Source: Sarcocystis neurona
Taxonomy: Eukaryota; Apicomplexa; Conoidasida; Eucoccidiorida; Sarcocystidae
Assembly: GCA_000727475.1 (NCBI GenBank)
Contig: KL647293.1
Location: 1,748,588 to 1,812,587, forward strand
DNA: 64,000 bases
Reading direction: 5' to 3'
Within the stretch, counting starts at the first letter, position 1, and each line of letters begins with the position of its first letter. Shown here piece after piece: positions 1 through 12,380 of this stretch. A program made the translations under genes and the position numbers. Under the pieces are notes generated by a model. That model did no database searches and was not told the DNA's origin. It saw nothing but the letters and a program-made list of their open reading frames with translations.

Positions 1-3000
1 ATAATTGAAGCTCTATAAGCTACCTGAGGACTGACTTCGTAAGCAGTAGAGATACGGGCGAACTCCCTGGCAAATAACTATATCGACTACCTGTACCGCG
101 GTCCTCTCCTCCACCTGACGACTGCAGGTGGCAGTCAGGTGAATTCAGTACACTACCAAAGAGAACTGCGACACAATCACGTGTGCCCTGTCTTTACCCC
201 GCAGATACAACCATCTCACGTGTATATGTGTTCAACTCTGTGTGTTCCTCTTCATGTGTGTCTGCTTCGCGTTAACTCTGCCAGTGTCCCGTACCTATCA
301 ATTTTATAACAGATACTTTCACGAGAACTCAAGCTGTACGGTTGGAAGATGAAGACAGGGTGATCACCGTCAATTCGTCGCACTCGTGCAGGCCGTGTGT
401 GTGCACACGGTACACCTGTGGCATCCCCAATCTATAGGGGCACCTAGAGATCTTTGCAACCCCGTGTTGCATGTTGCATACAGAAGAGTACACAGTGGGT
501 ACACATGCGCATGCGCATTTACACGTAGCTAGTCCGGGAGCTCCGAGGTTGAACTGTGTAAAGAGAGTCGTACGCATCATGATGGTTTAAAAGAATACGG
601 AGAGAACCACGTAATTTCACAGAAGAAGTCCCTTAAGGTACTAATATGTAAACGTGTAGAATGTCGTGTCTTTGCAAATTTTGCACGCGTTGGGTGAAAC
701 ACTGAGTGAATCAGTAGCTTCAAGAAAGGGTCAGAGCACTTGTCGGCATACACTGTTGTACATGGGTGACGCTCAGCAATGAACATATATGTAGATGTCA
801 GTACCTGTAGTACAAAGATAGTTTTAAGGTCCCGGATTTGACTCTCGCTGTGCAACTGCGATGGCACTGAAGTTTTCCAATTGCAGGTCTACTTTAGCGT
901 GTCACGCTGCTCTGAAGTAGGTCTCACAGGTCACAAGTTCCGAGGTGTACATGTATGTGTGCATGTGGGGAGCAACAACGTGTGCATTTCTGTGTTTTCA
1001 CACAGGTGTCGCTCAGTTCCCTACATAGAAAGAAGACAGCTGAGCACTTTTTAGCTGTCATCGGTTGGTGTTTTGCCTTCATCACGACCATCGCCGATAT
1101 ACGCCGGCAGTTAACACCGGGAATATGCAGGCAACGGGGTAGACATCTCGAAGCTGCATACATTTCAGATTATAATTTTCCGCCCAAAATCTCCATATAC
1201 ATATATATATGCTTATGTATATTATTTGTGCACCCCTGCAACACGCGCAGACCGATGGTTTTGGTCTGGTAAGTGCACGTGCGTGCTCGCAAGTGCAGCA
1301 TCAGACACTTTCGAGCAGGCTGCGGAGGCTGCACGCACGAGAACTCTTTGCGTACCGCAGCGAGTTCTGTCAACATATTTCTTCCGTGGTCTCTTTCACA
1401 AAAAGTGAAATGCGTTGTCGCAAGTATTTCCGTGTCCAACGTACATGCATGTCTGCGCATGCACATGCGGGCCATGTTTATTCCACAACAACTTTATCGG
1501 TACATACGTGCGTAAGTCCGCGCTTCAAGACATGGGCTTACATTTGACATGCCGTGTACGGGTGTGTATTCAGATTGTGCCCTTGCCTGTGCATGTGTTT
1601 GAGTGCTGCATCCGTGCAACCGCCACGGACCATTTCCGGAGGTTTCATCTTCTTACAAGGTGCTTTTCACAGAACTGCGCCGCACACGTCCGTCTACATT
1701 GAGTAGAAAGCTATTCTCTTCAAATTCATTTAGTCCCCAAAGACGTCAACATCGTAGTCGAAGAAGCCGCGACAGTGGTCTCCCTAAATTCTCAAATTCT
1801 CGCGAGCCCACTCGTTTCAACCACCGCGTCAGACGACCCCAGGACATGCAGTTCTCTTGAGTAGAAAGTATGAACTTCTTCGATAGGCTGCCTCTTCCGC
1901 TTTCGTTTTAGTCCTTCGTTCTGCAAAGACTCTCCTGGATTTTGCCGCTTTTCTACAAGCGCCCGTGTCTCCTGTAGACACAGTTCCAAACATGATCTCT
2001 TATCGCGACATTATAAAGGGTGTCATTCCTTCATCATTCAAAACTAGATCTCCATCCGTGTTTTACTCCTTCACACGGCTCTTGTACCTCTCATTATAAA
2101 CGTGCTTTTGCTCTCAGTTTCCTTCATCCGTGCCCTTCCTATTGGGGGCCAAGAAAGTGCGCACCTACGGGCTGGTACGGCGCCCTGCTACCAATGCAGT
2201 CACGTCTGTGTTGAGTTTGCCATGCTCTGCGTGGCTTTCGGCATCAAGGTTTTTGTCGAGTAACTTTTTCAATGTATTCGTGTGCCGTGTGCTTACAGAA
2301 GTCGGTTTACGGTGAAAGGGAATACTCTGTTCGTAGTGTTTTTGTACTCATTCCCACTTCAGCGTAGGCGGCAAAGGAAGTACGGAGATAATTACTTTTG
2401 AGTAATTTTCTCCGGCAGGTCCCCCTGCCACAAAACAGTGCTTTTGCCGTTTTCCTCCATTCTGCTGTCAACTTACGAAAAAGGTAAAACTGTTACACTT
2501 CTGTCAACGGTACCTCGAAATTTAGCAATCCTCCTACTGAAGGACGTGGTGACACGACATCCTACCTACTTGGGGGGTCAACGAAGAGGCACTGAAAGTG
2601 TCGGAAGGGGGCGCGCACGCAAAGAAGGAAGCGATAGGCGCCGAACTCAGTGCACATTGCACGCTGTGTCACTCTACCGTAGGCTAAAGCCTGTGTTTAG
2701 TCAAGCACGCAGGAAGGTGAAGCACTTACGGGAACCAAAGAACGTGTAGAGTATCCATTCTTCTACGTAATTCGCCAACCAGCTAAACTTTGAAAGATCC
2801 ACATACCTGTGTATGTACTCCTGTGCAAATATCCGCTCGGCTACCCGTGTACACCTCTTTGTCGTAGAGGGCATTCGTGTGTGCGTATTCGCGCTCACAT
2901 CACAACTACATATATCCATATATGTACACATAGATATCGATACATATATATATAGACAGAGAGGAATAAAAAAACCAGAGGCACAGACTGGACCTTCTCA

Positions 3001-3301
3001 GAAGTATAATATGTATATCTGTATACACTTACAGAGAAATAGAGAAAAAGAGAGACAGACTTCACTTTCTCTGACATATAAACGGCTACACATGGACAGA
3101 TATGTGCGCGCTTCTTTGTGACATATCTGTGTCTACAGTGGGTCGAACGCGTTGTGTAACTATTTGTGTCCCCGTGTAGCGGTGGGCTAACGTCAACGTC
3201 AGCAAAAACGTTAAGTATCCCCGCGCAGGAAACAGAGCTGTCTGTTGTGCTACTCGCTTTGGAGGAAGGCCAGCGATAGGAGCTAATCAGCACTCTTTAG
3301 A
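1..3301. other. Region without a supported gene
   Basis: No frame on either strand shows a recognisable protein or a chain of phase-compatible exons. Open frames are short (mostly under 110 codons), overlap on both strands and are rich in Cys, His, Thr and Arg, as expected from TG/CA/CG alternating DNA. The stretch holds several alternating purine-pyrimidine islands and a short TA-rich tract near 1195-1215. About 2890-3060 carries TATATA and GAGA-type repeats. The last few hundred bases should contain the promoter and 5' leader of the gene starting at 3302, but I cannot point to a specific element. Confidence 0.5.
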
Positions 3302-5422
3302 ATGCATAGCCTTACCGCGGCAGGAGCAGCGGGAACTGGGTTGGCTGCCACAGCAGAAGGGAGTGCTGCTGCTGTTGCTGTTGGCGAGGCTCTGCGCGCC
3401 ATCCGAGAAAGAGTGCGCGCCACCGCGTTGCGCTGTGGAAACGACAGTCACGGCGCCAGCAGCAACAGCAGCGGCAGCACTCCTAGCGGGAACAGCAGCA
3501 GGAGTAGTAAGGACAGCTCCCCTAGCAACAGCTGCAGCAGTGCGTCCACCAGCAGCCTGACAAGTACAACAGCAGCGCGTGTCGGCGTGCGGGTGCGTTT
3601 GGTAGCTGTGAGTAAGCGCCAGACTGCCGCTGCTGTTGCCGCTGCTGCTGCAGCTGGGCAAAGACATTTCGCTGAGAATTACGTGCAAGAGTTGATTTCC
3701 AAGTCCGGAGAACTCAAGCAACTCAATCTCAGTTGGCACATGATAGGTACGGTTTTTCTCTATCTTCCGTCTTGTCTTCCTCTTGCGTTCTCCTTCCCTC
3801 TTCCTGTCTTCCTCTTCCTGCCCTCTTACGCACTCTCTTTTTCCCCTTCGCTCTCGTGATCTTCTCGCGTCCTCTCTTCTTTCCTCATTTTCCTTTACTC
3901 TGTCTCCCTTCTCTCCCCCATGCTTCTGGCATGCCGTTGTGTCTTTCTTCGCTGCCGCTGTTGCCTGACTGCTCTACGTTCTTCTGTTCGCGTCGATGTC
4001 CGTCTTTCGTAAAGCCGTGCGCCAGGCGAGTAGGGTCTCGGCTCTTGAACTCACACTTCCGGCGGATGCTGTGTGAATCACCGTTATGCAGTTACGCCCC
4101 ACGTTCTACTGTGTAATTGTTGCCACCTTGCATACGTCCTGCGGCTACTGGGCTGTTCGCTTAGTTGCTGCATCCGGATGTCCACTGCGCCCTGCTGTTT
4201 AGGCCTGTGGTGCTGGTGCCGCTGCTGCTGCTGCTGGTGGTGCGCCTCGTGATACTGCTGGTGCTCGTGCCGCTAGGTGGTGCGGCCACCGCCGCTGCTG
4301 CAGGTGGTGCTGCCGGCATGACGATATGTTCGCGCTGACTTTGTGCCCAGGACACTTGCAGAGCAACAAGGCGAAGCAGCTGCTGGCTGCGTGTCCGGAT
4401 CTTTATATGGTCGAGACGGTCGATTCTATACGACTCGCGCATATCCTCGATGATGCTGTTGCTGCTGTGATGTCCCAGCGGGCCTACAAACCTCTGCGTG
4501 TCCTCGTGCAGGTAGCTACACCGCTTCTCTTATTTGGTGCATACATCATCAGCAACAGCACCGCAAGTCATTCCACCAGCTTGTAATGGCAACAGAGTAC
4601 GACAGCCACCAGGCGGCTGCTGGTGCCTGCTCTCCGCTGCCGTTGTTGCTGTGTTGCTTCGTTCAGCACTCTCCGTCCCACTGCTCTCCCCGTCATTGTT
4701 GCTGCAACCCTCCCCCTGCGTTTGACTGCTGCCTGCGCTGCTCCTGCTACTTCACCTATGGGGCTCCCCGCCCCGCGGTGAAATAGAGAAGAAAAGCTTC
4801 TTCCAGAATAAGAATACCTCCGTTGTCGCGTGCGGCCGTGGCAGCGAGACAGAGGGTCGTGGAATTCTGCATGTCGCAGTGCCGTTCGAGTCTTGGTCCT
4901 CCATTTACGCCATCAGCAATCACACACGTCTACAACAGATACGTCAGAGTGGCCCACCGCCAAGCAGCCCGTATATATATTTCCACGCCAGCGATTACCG
5001 GGTTGACGGTTTGTACCTACTCCCCATGCTGGGCCGCCGGGGTGCATAAAAAGACCTGTTGTAGAAAAGAGTGGACACCAGTAGAACGAAATCCCCGGCA
5101 GCTGCAGACTCCACAGCAGCACACGTGTGTGCGCGGTTGACACACACAGCAGAAACACAGATGCTGCGTCCACCCACAATACAGTAGAAAGATACTACGG
5201 CTACGCGCGCTTCCGCTTCCTTTATAATCCGTATCATCTTAGTCAAAATGGCAAGAAAAAGGCTTCTCGAACATTCGCTGGTACCGCAGTCAGTCAGCTG
5301 CGTATTCTCCTCTCTGTTGATTATAATGCTTATTTTGTCATTTCCATTCCGTACATGTATAAAACGTAAACAGACCTCGATAGACGGCGCATGCGCATGC
5401 AGTAGAGATGTGGACGCATTTA

Positions 5423-5462
<40 letters not shown>

Positions 5463-5943
5463 GTCGTATTGTCACNNNNNNNNNNNNNNNNNNNNNNNNN
5501 NNNNNNNNNNNNNNNNNNNNNNNNNNNNNNNNNNNNNNNNNNNNNNNNNNNNNNNNNNNNNNNNNNNNNNNNNNNNNNNNNNNNNNNNNNNNNNNNNNNN
5601 NNNNNNNNNNNNNNNNNNNNNNNNNNNNNNNNNNNNNNNNNNNNNNNNNNNNNNNNNNNNNNNNNNNNNNNNNNNNNNNNNNNNNNNNNNNNNNNNNNNN
5701 NNNNNNNNNNNNNNNNNNNNNNNNNNNNNNNNNNNNNNNNNNNNNNNNNNNNNNNNNNNNNNNNNNNNNNNNNNNNNNNNNNNNNNNNNNNNNNNNNNNN
5801 NNNNNNNNNNNNNNNNNNNNNNNNNNNNNNNNNNNNNNNNNNNNNNNNNNNNNNNNNNNNNNNNNNNNNNNNNNNNNNNNNNNNNNNNNNNNNNNNNNNN
5901 NNNNNNNNNNNNNNNNNNNNNNNNNNNNNNNNNNNNNNATTAA

Positions 5944-5985
<42 letters not shown>

Positions 5986-8900
5986 GGTCAATTTGCACAC
6001 TCGTACATATGCCCGCATTACCGTGCGTATACACATATGCATATATATAGGTAGACGGACTAGCTGAAAGTGTTTCTTCGTGGTTGAAGTGTATTTCCAC
6101 CACTACGCTCATGTGAAGGCCACGCACGTATAGAACAGTGTGCAGAGGCGCTTTCCCAAGTCGGTTCGTGTACACTTGTGTACACTTGTGTATTTGCTGT
6201 ATCCGCGCCGCTTTCTGTGTAGTGCAGGCGACGTAGCAAAATGCAAGTAGACGCGATGCGATCCCAGTATATGAACCTGTACACGTTTTCTTTCGCGTCT
6301 GCGTAGAGGGCGAGGAACACACATACGCGTCCGCGCCGTGCAAACACGTCTGTGTAAATGGCATCTTTCGACGCACACCGGTACACGACGGAAGTGTTAG
6401 GCTGGCGTGGGCGCATGTCTCGTAGCTAGCCCTGAGCCACAGCTGGAGCAGCACAGCTGTATACACGTACCTGCTGTCCACGTCTTTTACGCAACGCATA
6501 CGTGCGCGCCTCTCTTTGCACGTCAGTTTGAGTTGAAATTTGCAAACCCGTGTGCACGCTGGTATGCTTTGCTACCTGCTGGGCGGATGGTAGACAACGG
6601 AAGATGGCACTGGGTGCTACGCGGTGAAAGTGGCTACGCTATGATTCAGAGCAAAGTATCTGCAGGCACCCGTAGCAGACGTATGCGTGTTCAGGTCTTC
6701 CGCAGGTGCAGCTGCGTTAGCACTTGGTAGACACAGGACGCTACCTGTGTAGGCTGCCAGCCATCACTGCCGCCACACACATGTATTCGCGTGCGTGTGC
6801 GTAGCCGGAGAAAGGCGTATTTTTCAGCTATTTACGTCGGACGTTCGCTACATGTAGACAGGTCCAGGTCACATGTTTGGCGAAGAGATAGTCGTGACGT
6901 GTGAATATCTCTCCGTCTACCCTGCAGCACGTCTCTTCGTGCAGATGTAAACGTACGCACAGGGGGCAGAGATGCACGGAAAAGGCACTTGAAAGAAATG
7001 GAAGAGCAAGAGGTGCAGCAGGAATTCACACATAGGTATGGGTGAAACCTGTCCGGTCCTACACGCATAAGTTAATTGCTGAACGTGCGGAGGTCCACGC
7101 GTCAGCAGGGACGCAAAATCCCCCGGAAGTTGTCACTCCGCTAGTCATAATTGCTCTCGTGTACATACATGTACCTGCGTGTGTGTGTGTGCATATATAT
7201 ATATATATATATACGTACGTATACTTCTATAAACGGATACCTGCTGGCCCGTGTACGCAGGTGCAGACACGTTACCGGTCAAACGTTGCGTAGAGTATGC
7301 TTTGCAGAGCGTCTGATTCTCTACGTAGGTTAACACGTCCGGCGAGGACAGCAAAAGTGGTTTACGACTGGGTCCGAAGGAAACAACAGGAGGGGCAGAG
7401 AGAGACGGCGCTTCTCCGTCGCGTGGGCAACAGCAGCACGAGAAGCAGCACGACGCGCTACACCAGAAGCAGCAGGAGGAGCAACGGCAATCTCAGCAGA
7501 CACAGCGACAGGAGCAGCAGCTTGGAGAGCTACAAGCTCTGGTGCAGTGCATAGTGAAGGAGTGCTCGCACCTACGCTTTGCTGGTCTGATGACTATCGG
7601 GTGAGTCTAATGCCGCGCAGTTTACCGCCGTATGAGTACAAGAAGAACCAGCGTGTTCTTAATATTTACGCGTTTCAGACGACGCGTTTTCCGGCGTACC
7701 ACACGTCAAAGCGGTATGTGCATGCATCTTCGATCCCAGTGAACTAGTAGTTCTGTCAAATCCACCTAGATGCAGAATGTATACGTGGACAAGTAGATTT
7801 CAGAATATGCGAACGTACACACGCAGTGTGTGTGCACAGGAGAAGCAGACCTAGGACGCGTGGATGCTGGCTGCGCGTGCGAGTTACCGACTGACAGGTA
7901 CCACCCCAGGAAAGCTCCGACAGCTTCCGCAGCCCTACGCAGCGCACGCGGACAACGGCAGCAACAACGGTGCTGGTTGAATTTTTCATCCTGTAGACCG
8001 CATAATCGTATGTATCCCCGAACGCATGCGTGGACGCCGGTACTGCAGAAAGGGAGCCGGGGACGACGGTGGGGTGCATGCGCAATTGTATGTCTTTTTG
8101 CTGAAACAGCTCCGTTGCTGTTTTCATCCGGAAGCGGATGACTGTCCGCTTAGCAGCAATGTGCATGTGTGAACGCGTGGGTTCAGCACTGCCGCCTACC
8201 TGACCTGTGTCTGTCTAGCAGTGCGTAATGTGCGTCTCTCGGCGTGCAAGTGTGTACTGACAGGAAGGCTGATTTGCTTACTAGCAACTTATGTGACGTC
8301 TGCATGCAGCTTCTGGTTTAGTTCTTCTGCCCTACCAAACGACGTGAATCAGAGGTTCGAACCTAGTCGTACGACGTCCTCAGTGCTGCTTTTTTGAACT
8401 GTTCTCCTAACAGACCTCCGGATATACCGGGAGCTCGCCAGGCATTTGCGGAACTTGCCAGAATTAAGGAGCAGCTACTCAGCTCTCTTCCTGCTGTACG
8501 GGCGCTGTTTAAGTTCCCTCTTGGGCCAAGCGGTACGAACGCCTTGTATCGTCCCGTGCAACGCTTTGCAGCCTAGATAAATATTTACCACCACACTGAA
8601 ACTTACACTACATCGTTGTAGTGACGCGAGAGTAGTCCTGCACCTTGGAAACTAAAGTGAGTGTTTGCACACAAACTCGCCGCTGACGTATGATAGCTTG
8701 TAGCGTCGTATCCAACCGCATACGTGCATCAGAGAAGATGGCTGTCTGAGCAGTGCAGCTCATTGTTCTTCTGAAATCGCTTACACAGGGGCTTCCTTCT
8801 GACTTCAACTCCTGTCACCCTTGTGTTTCCTGGTGTCGGTGCTGCTGTTGTCGTCGCCTTTCGTGTGAATGGTGCTGCTGATAAAAGCAGTGCTGGTGTC

Positions 8901-9858
8901 AACTTCGTAACCACCGCTGCCGCTACTGCACTACCGCCGCTGATGCAGTTTTCGCTACTCTCCTCCCGCTGCTGGTCGTGGTGCCGCTGTTGTTGCTGCT
9001 GCTGCTTCTCTTACGATTGCTGCCCGTGCTCTGTTACCTGTGGCGCCACGCCTTGTAGGATAGCTGCTGCTATCACGCCCGCTGCAGGTACCGCTGCCAG
9101 CTGTCGTTGCTGCTGTCGGGGTCTTTTCCAGACTGTAACTCCGCCGGCGTGGAAGGGGTTGCCGCTATAGTCTCCGCCCTGGGTGCTAATACTATTCGCG
9201 CTGTCTCTACGGTTTTTTACCCTGCAGCGTGGGCACAAGCTTTAGCATGGGAGTGGCAGAGCACTAGTGTCCTTGCGATCAGGCATATTTTGTGAGGACC
9301 GTAGTTCGACTTCGCCACAAGCTGCTGCGGGATACTGTGCTGGGCAAGGCAGCAGTGAGAGTCGCAATACTGGTGACCGTGGACCAGTCTACAGTTCCCA
9401 CACATATGTATAAGTACAAATACCTCCCGCTTCCACTGCTGGTGGTCGAATTCTGTGGGTAGCTGCAATACTCTGTATCTAGCCGCTGAACTGAGGACAT
9501 TTTTCGTACCTTGTAGGAAGCGCACAGCTGTTTTAGAGACTTTGGTGTGGCGTTCTGGGAAGGGGCGGCTGCGAGGTGCAACATTGCAGCCGATGGCCAC
9601 TGTGAGTAGAACAACAGATCGACAGACCGTTTTCCACTCTGTGTGGGTGTGCTCCCTTTAGGAGGGTCGCTGTCACCGCTGCGAGACGAGGAGATGAGAG
9701 AAGCGAGCGCGCGTCGCCCGTTGGACGACTACTTCCTTGATGAGAAAGAAGGGATGTTTGAACTTAGCATGGGCATGACCTCTGATTTTGAAGAAGCCAT
9801 ACAAGCAGGAAGTACCGAAGTTCGAGTGGGAACGGCTATCTTTGGGCAACGGTGTTGA
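3302..9858 (+). CDS. PLP-binding protein, YggS/PROSC (PLPBP) family, five exons
   Basis: Exons: 3302-3746, 4351-4511, 7329-7600, 8414-8532, 9662-9858. All junctions are GT...AG, phases agree, and the sum is 1,194 nt (397 residues plus stop). Family members bind pyridoxal 5'-phosphate without known catalysis and keep B6 and amino-acid pools balanced. Landmarks in order: VRLVAVSK with the expected PLP-binding lysine at residue 105; [20 protein letters not shown] across the exon 1/2 junction; [19 protein letters not shown] at the start of exon 3; [13 protein letters not shown] at its end; [12 protein letters not shown] and [11 protein letters not shown] in exon 5. It is longer than the usual 230-250 residues because of an Ala/Ser-rich N-terminal part (residues 1-93) and a Gln/Glu-rich insert of about 60 residues between the SKSG and CSHLRF motifs. 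The start is the first ATG ahead of the conserved helix; an upstream start cannot be excluded. Family assignment is very secure. Confidence 0.93.
3747..4350 (+). other. Intron 1 of the YggS-family gene
   Basis: It runs from GTACGG to CCCAG. The first third is very pyrimidine-rich (TTCC/CTCC runs), then comes a CTG/GCT-rich block around 4195-4315 that reads as Leu/Ala/Val in one frame. That block is not needed for the protein: the motif flanking the intron joins perfectly when it is removed. It shows that triplet-rich DNA here is not confined to exons. Confidence 0.85.
5425..5459. repeat. (TA)n microsatellite, left of gap
   Basis: About 17 TA units in intron 2 of the YggS-family gene, directly before the assembly gap. 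Confidence 0.95.
5476..5938. other. Assembly gap (463 N)
   Basis: A run of N lies inside intron 2 of the YggS-family gene. Both flanks carry a (TA)n tract followed by ATGTGG, at 5425-5462 on the left and 5947-5987 on the right. The gap probably marks a simple-repeat stretch that could not be assembled, so its stated length may not be the true length. Confidence 0.97.
5947..5982. repeat. (TA)n microsatellite, right of gap
   Basis: About 18 AT units shortly after the gap. The bases following the tract resemble those following the left tract. Confidence 0.95.
7193..7213. repeat. (TA)n microsatellite next to TG and TACG repeats
   Basis: A TG run precedes, and a TACGTACGTA run follows, a TA tract about 115 bases before the exon 3 acceptor of the YggS-family gene. 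The whole stretch alternates purine and pyrimidine. Confidence 0.9.
8821..9130 (+). repeat. CTG/GCT-rich block in intron 4 of the YggS-family gene
   Basis: Imperfect GCTGCTGTT-type triplets fill part of the intron between exon 4 (ends 8532) and exon 5 (starts 9662). They give Ala/Leu/Cys-rich open frames on both strands. The conserved protein continues without them, so I read this as intronic triplet DNA, not coding sequence. Confidence 0.7.
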
Positions 9859-10820
9859 GCCAGTGTTCGGGTCTTTTGCGCCTGCTGTGAAGTTCTGCAG
9901 TTCTGAGGAGTCACTGACGGGTTGCGTCTTTGTTTCTTTGTGCCTCTCTCTTCTTCCACGTTCGTAGGGCGACCGAGGGCACGACCACAACTGCTTCACC
10001 CGCGTATGCATCTATGTAACTAAGCGTCAATGTACGTGCACACGTGCGTGTCCATATGTGCATATGTGGATCTCTTTGTGCAAGCATCCACATTGTGACT
10101 AGCTGTACAGGTCCTTTGTGAATGCAGACTTGTAGGGATCGGACGGAATGATCATTCCAAGTCAGTCTTGCCGTACCGTTCTTCAGTTTTCCTCTTCGTT
10201 CACTCCCTCGTTCTTGTGCTCGCCTCTTACCTCCTCTTTCATCTATTTCCGATTTGTTTCTTTTCACTCACTCTACTTGGAGACCACCGCCCAGAGTGTC
10301 AGCAATAATGTAACGTCACCCCAGCGACAGATTACCATATTTTCTAATCTTGCCTTCGTAGATCAAAGCAAAATGTTTTTGCATAGGTGCAGGAGTCTCA
10401 CACTTCTGAAAACGTCGAAAGGTACGGTACGCGTATTTTTCCAAGCAGTTGTTGTGGCACGTTTTATCTCCCTGTTCGCCTAGCAGTCATCGAAGGTTGA
10501 CAGCTTATGCACAGGTCAAACACTGCAGACTCACACGAGTGCAGCTACAGCAAAACGTCTACACTCCGTAGAATCTGGACAATATTTTCCAACACGTGTA
10601 CATGTGCAGAGTTGCACAAGAAAAGCCGTCTTCTAGAGTAGGCACTGCCCCCTGAAAGCTACCTTCCCGGAGCTACAGAGGGCGATTACTACTGGCTTTA
10701 TTGTGATGTGCCTCTCGCACCGGAAAGGCCGTGTGGCCCTTACGCCAGCTCGTGGCACTGCGGGCGCTTAAATACGTTATCATTGTACGTCGTGCGCAGC
10801 ATTCATACAGTATCTCACAG
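9859..10820. other. Intergenic stretch without a supported gene
   Basis: This follows the stop codon of the YggS-family gene. The first 150 bases would be its 3' UTR. Open frames are short. A TTCC/CTCC-rich part around 10190-10270 looks like intron-type pyrimidine sequence. I see no conserved protein. Confidence 0.4.
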
Positions 10821-12102
10821 ATGGTGAACTTAACACTGTCGTTCGAATGTTACACCTGCGATGCAGGTGGCATACACGCCCCAGAGCAGGTGAAACAAAA
10901 CGTGGTAGCTGGATTTCGTGCACGGTTGTCTTCTGCGCTGCATCGCCGAGAAATTTCATCAATCGTTGAACCGATATGGGATGCTGACTTATATGTGTAT
11001 GATCTTACCACACGCGGCAGTGTCACCTTGACACTACAGCTGTAGGTGCATAAAAGTTGACGCGATTACAGCTCGTGACCAGCCTCTGGTGTGTGAAGAG
11101 GAGTTGTGAATACAGCTTCCGTCCAAAAGTGATGCTCTGCGTGCTATTCCAAATGAAGCTTTCACGGAGCGACCTGCGGAACCACACTGCCGGATCACCT
11201 GTTACACATAAGGCTGCTACCTCATTGTGCGCGTGTATCTCGCTTCTTGACAAAGTGCGAAATAGGCCGCCCTTGCCTGAGCGTGTGCGACACGTAAATT
11301 CGTTGGTTACAGCAGAGGTGGGAGCTGCAGAGAGTTTTTCGTTGCCGAGGAGGACGGTGGAGAATTGCATTTCGTTAGTAAGTAGGACGCACCTGGCGTG
11401 TAGGTGGCGGTCTGCAAGTGTTGTACAGCATACTATGACGCTCCTCCCACATGTACATACTTGAGACTCTTTCTCTGAAAAGCACTTCTTGCTTCACGGT
11501 TACGTAAAAATTGAAATTTCGCATCCGGCCTATCAGCCTTAGGCCAGCAGGTGTCAACATTCCCGTTTGCGTAGAATTCTGGTGTCCATATTCAGACGTG
11601 ATTCAGTGATATTTACTAGTCAAACGACGCTCTTCCCCGTACATGTTTAATCAGTATGCGTACTGTCAAGCACGTACATGACCCAGACAACTATATGCAC
11701 GCACACAACTTAATATGTAAGTGTGTGTGTGCCCTTAATTCACGTAAGGACACATATATACATGTGTGTAACTTTTCAAGCCCACGCGCGTGAGGAACGA
11801 ATCCAAGCAGGGCTGAGCAAATCTTTTGTTGTGTGTGTGCACGGAGGACTAAGTCGTCGACTGACGAGAATGCAGGTTTCTCAGTGAAGCGCCTCTCCAG
11901 GAACAACGTTATCTTGTATGCACACGCATGCAGACCGATTTTAGAGAACGGCCGAACAAGACACAATGTAGTTGAGGATGTCGCTAGTCGCACAGTCTCT
12001 CTGCAGAGCAACCCTGTACACAGTGTGGACTCAAATACGATGTCCACAATCGATGGCATAGGAAACTGGTATGACTGCCTGATGCCACTGTTAATCTTTT
12101 GA
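10821..12102 (+). CDS. Unrecognised protein, tentative three-exon model
   Basis: Tentative exons are 10821-11041, 11316-11377 and 11876-12102 (510 nt, 169 residues plus stop). The ATG at 10821 directly follows TATCTCACAG, so it may instead be the start of an internal exon. Donors are GTAGGT and GTAAGT; acceptors are TTACAGCAG and GAATGCAG. Phases close in a single way. Exon 1 ends with a hydrophilic, protein-like run (PEQVKQNVVAGF, then WDADLYVYDL, then GSVTLTLQ). Exon 2 reads GGSCREFFVAEEDGGELHFV. Exon 3 ends GIGNWYDCLMPLLIF. I do not recognise the family, see no membrane segment except a hydrophobic last few residues, and infer no function. Support is composition and splice agreement only. 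Confidence 0.4.
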
Positions 12103-12380
12103 ACGCGCAGAACTATCCAAAGAACTGTTTCACATTTAGGAATGTGCACGTACCTTCTTCAGTATATGCACGTGTGCCCGTATAATGATCCCCACTTGCC
12201 GATGTGTAAGAAGCGTAGTTCGTGCGCCGTGGATGATCTGAAGCTCGCTTCCTCGTCCGTGTCTCCCTTTGCCTCAATATCGTCTGCTGACGACGTAAAC
12301 ATTTTAGCATGGTGCTGACCACGCACGTACCGCTCTTTACGAGCACACGTTATCCTTCAGATCAAAGGATCCACAGCCCA

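Noticed and set aside
3287..3739. 150-codon minus-strand frame, Ala/Ser-rich
   Set aside because: It is the antisense shadow of exon 1 of the YggS-family gene.
5420..6499. 359-codon minus-strand open frame
   Set aside because: Most of it is the N gap, and the rest is TA repeat and random sequence inside an intron.
8349..8362. GGTTCGAACC, like the B box of a tRNA gene
   Set aside because: No A box, no cloverleaf partner stems, and it sits in an intron.
8823..9170. 115-codon Ala/Cys-rich plus-strand frame
   Set aside because: It lies in intron 4 of the YggS-family gene and consists of CTG-type triplets; the protein is complete without it.
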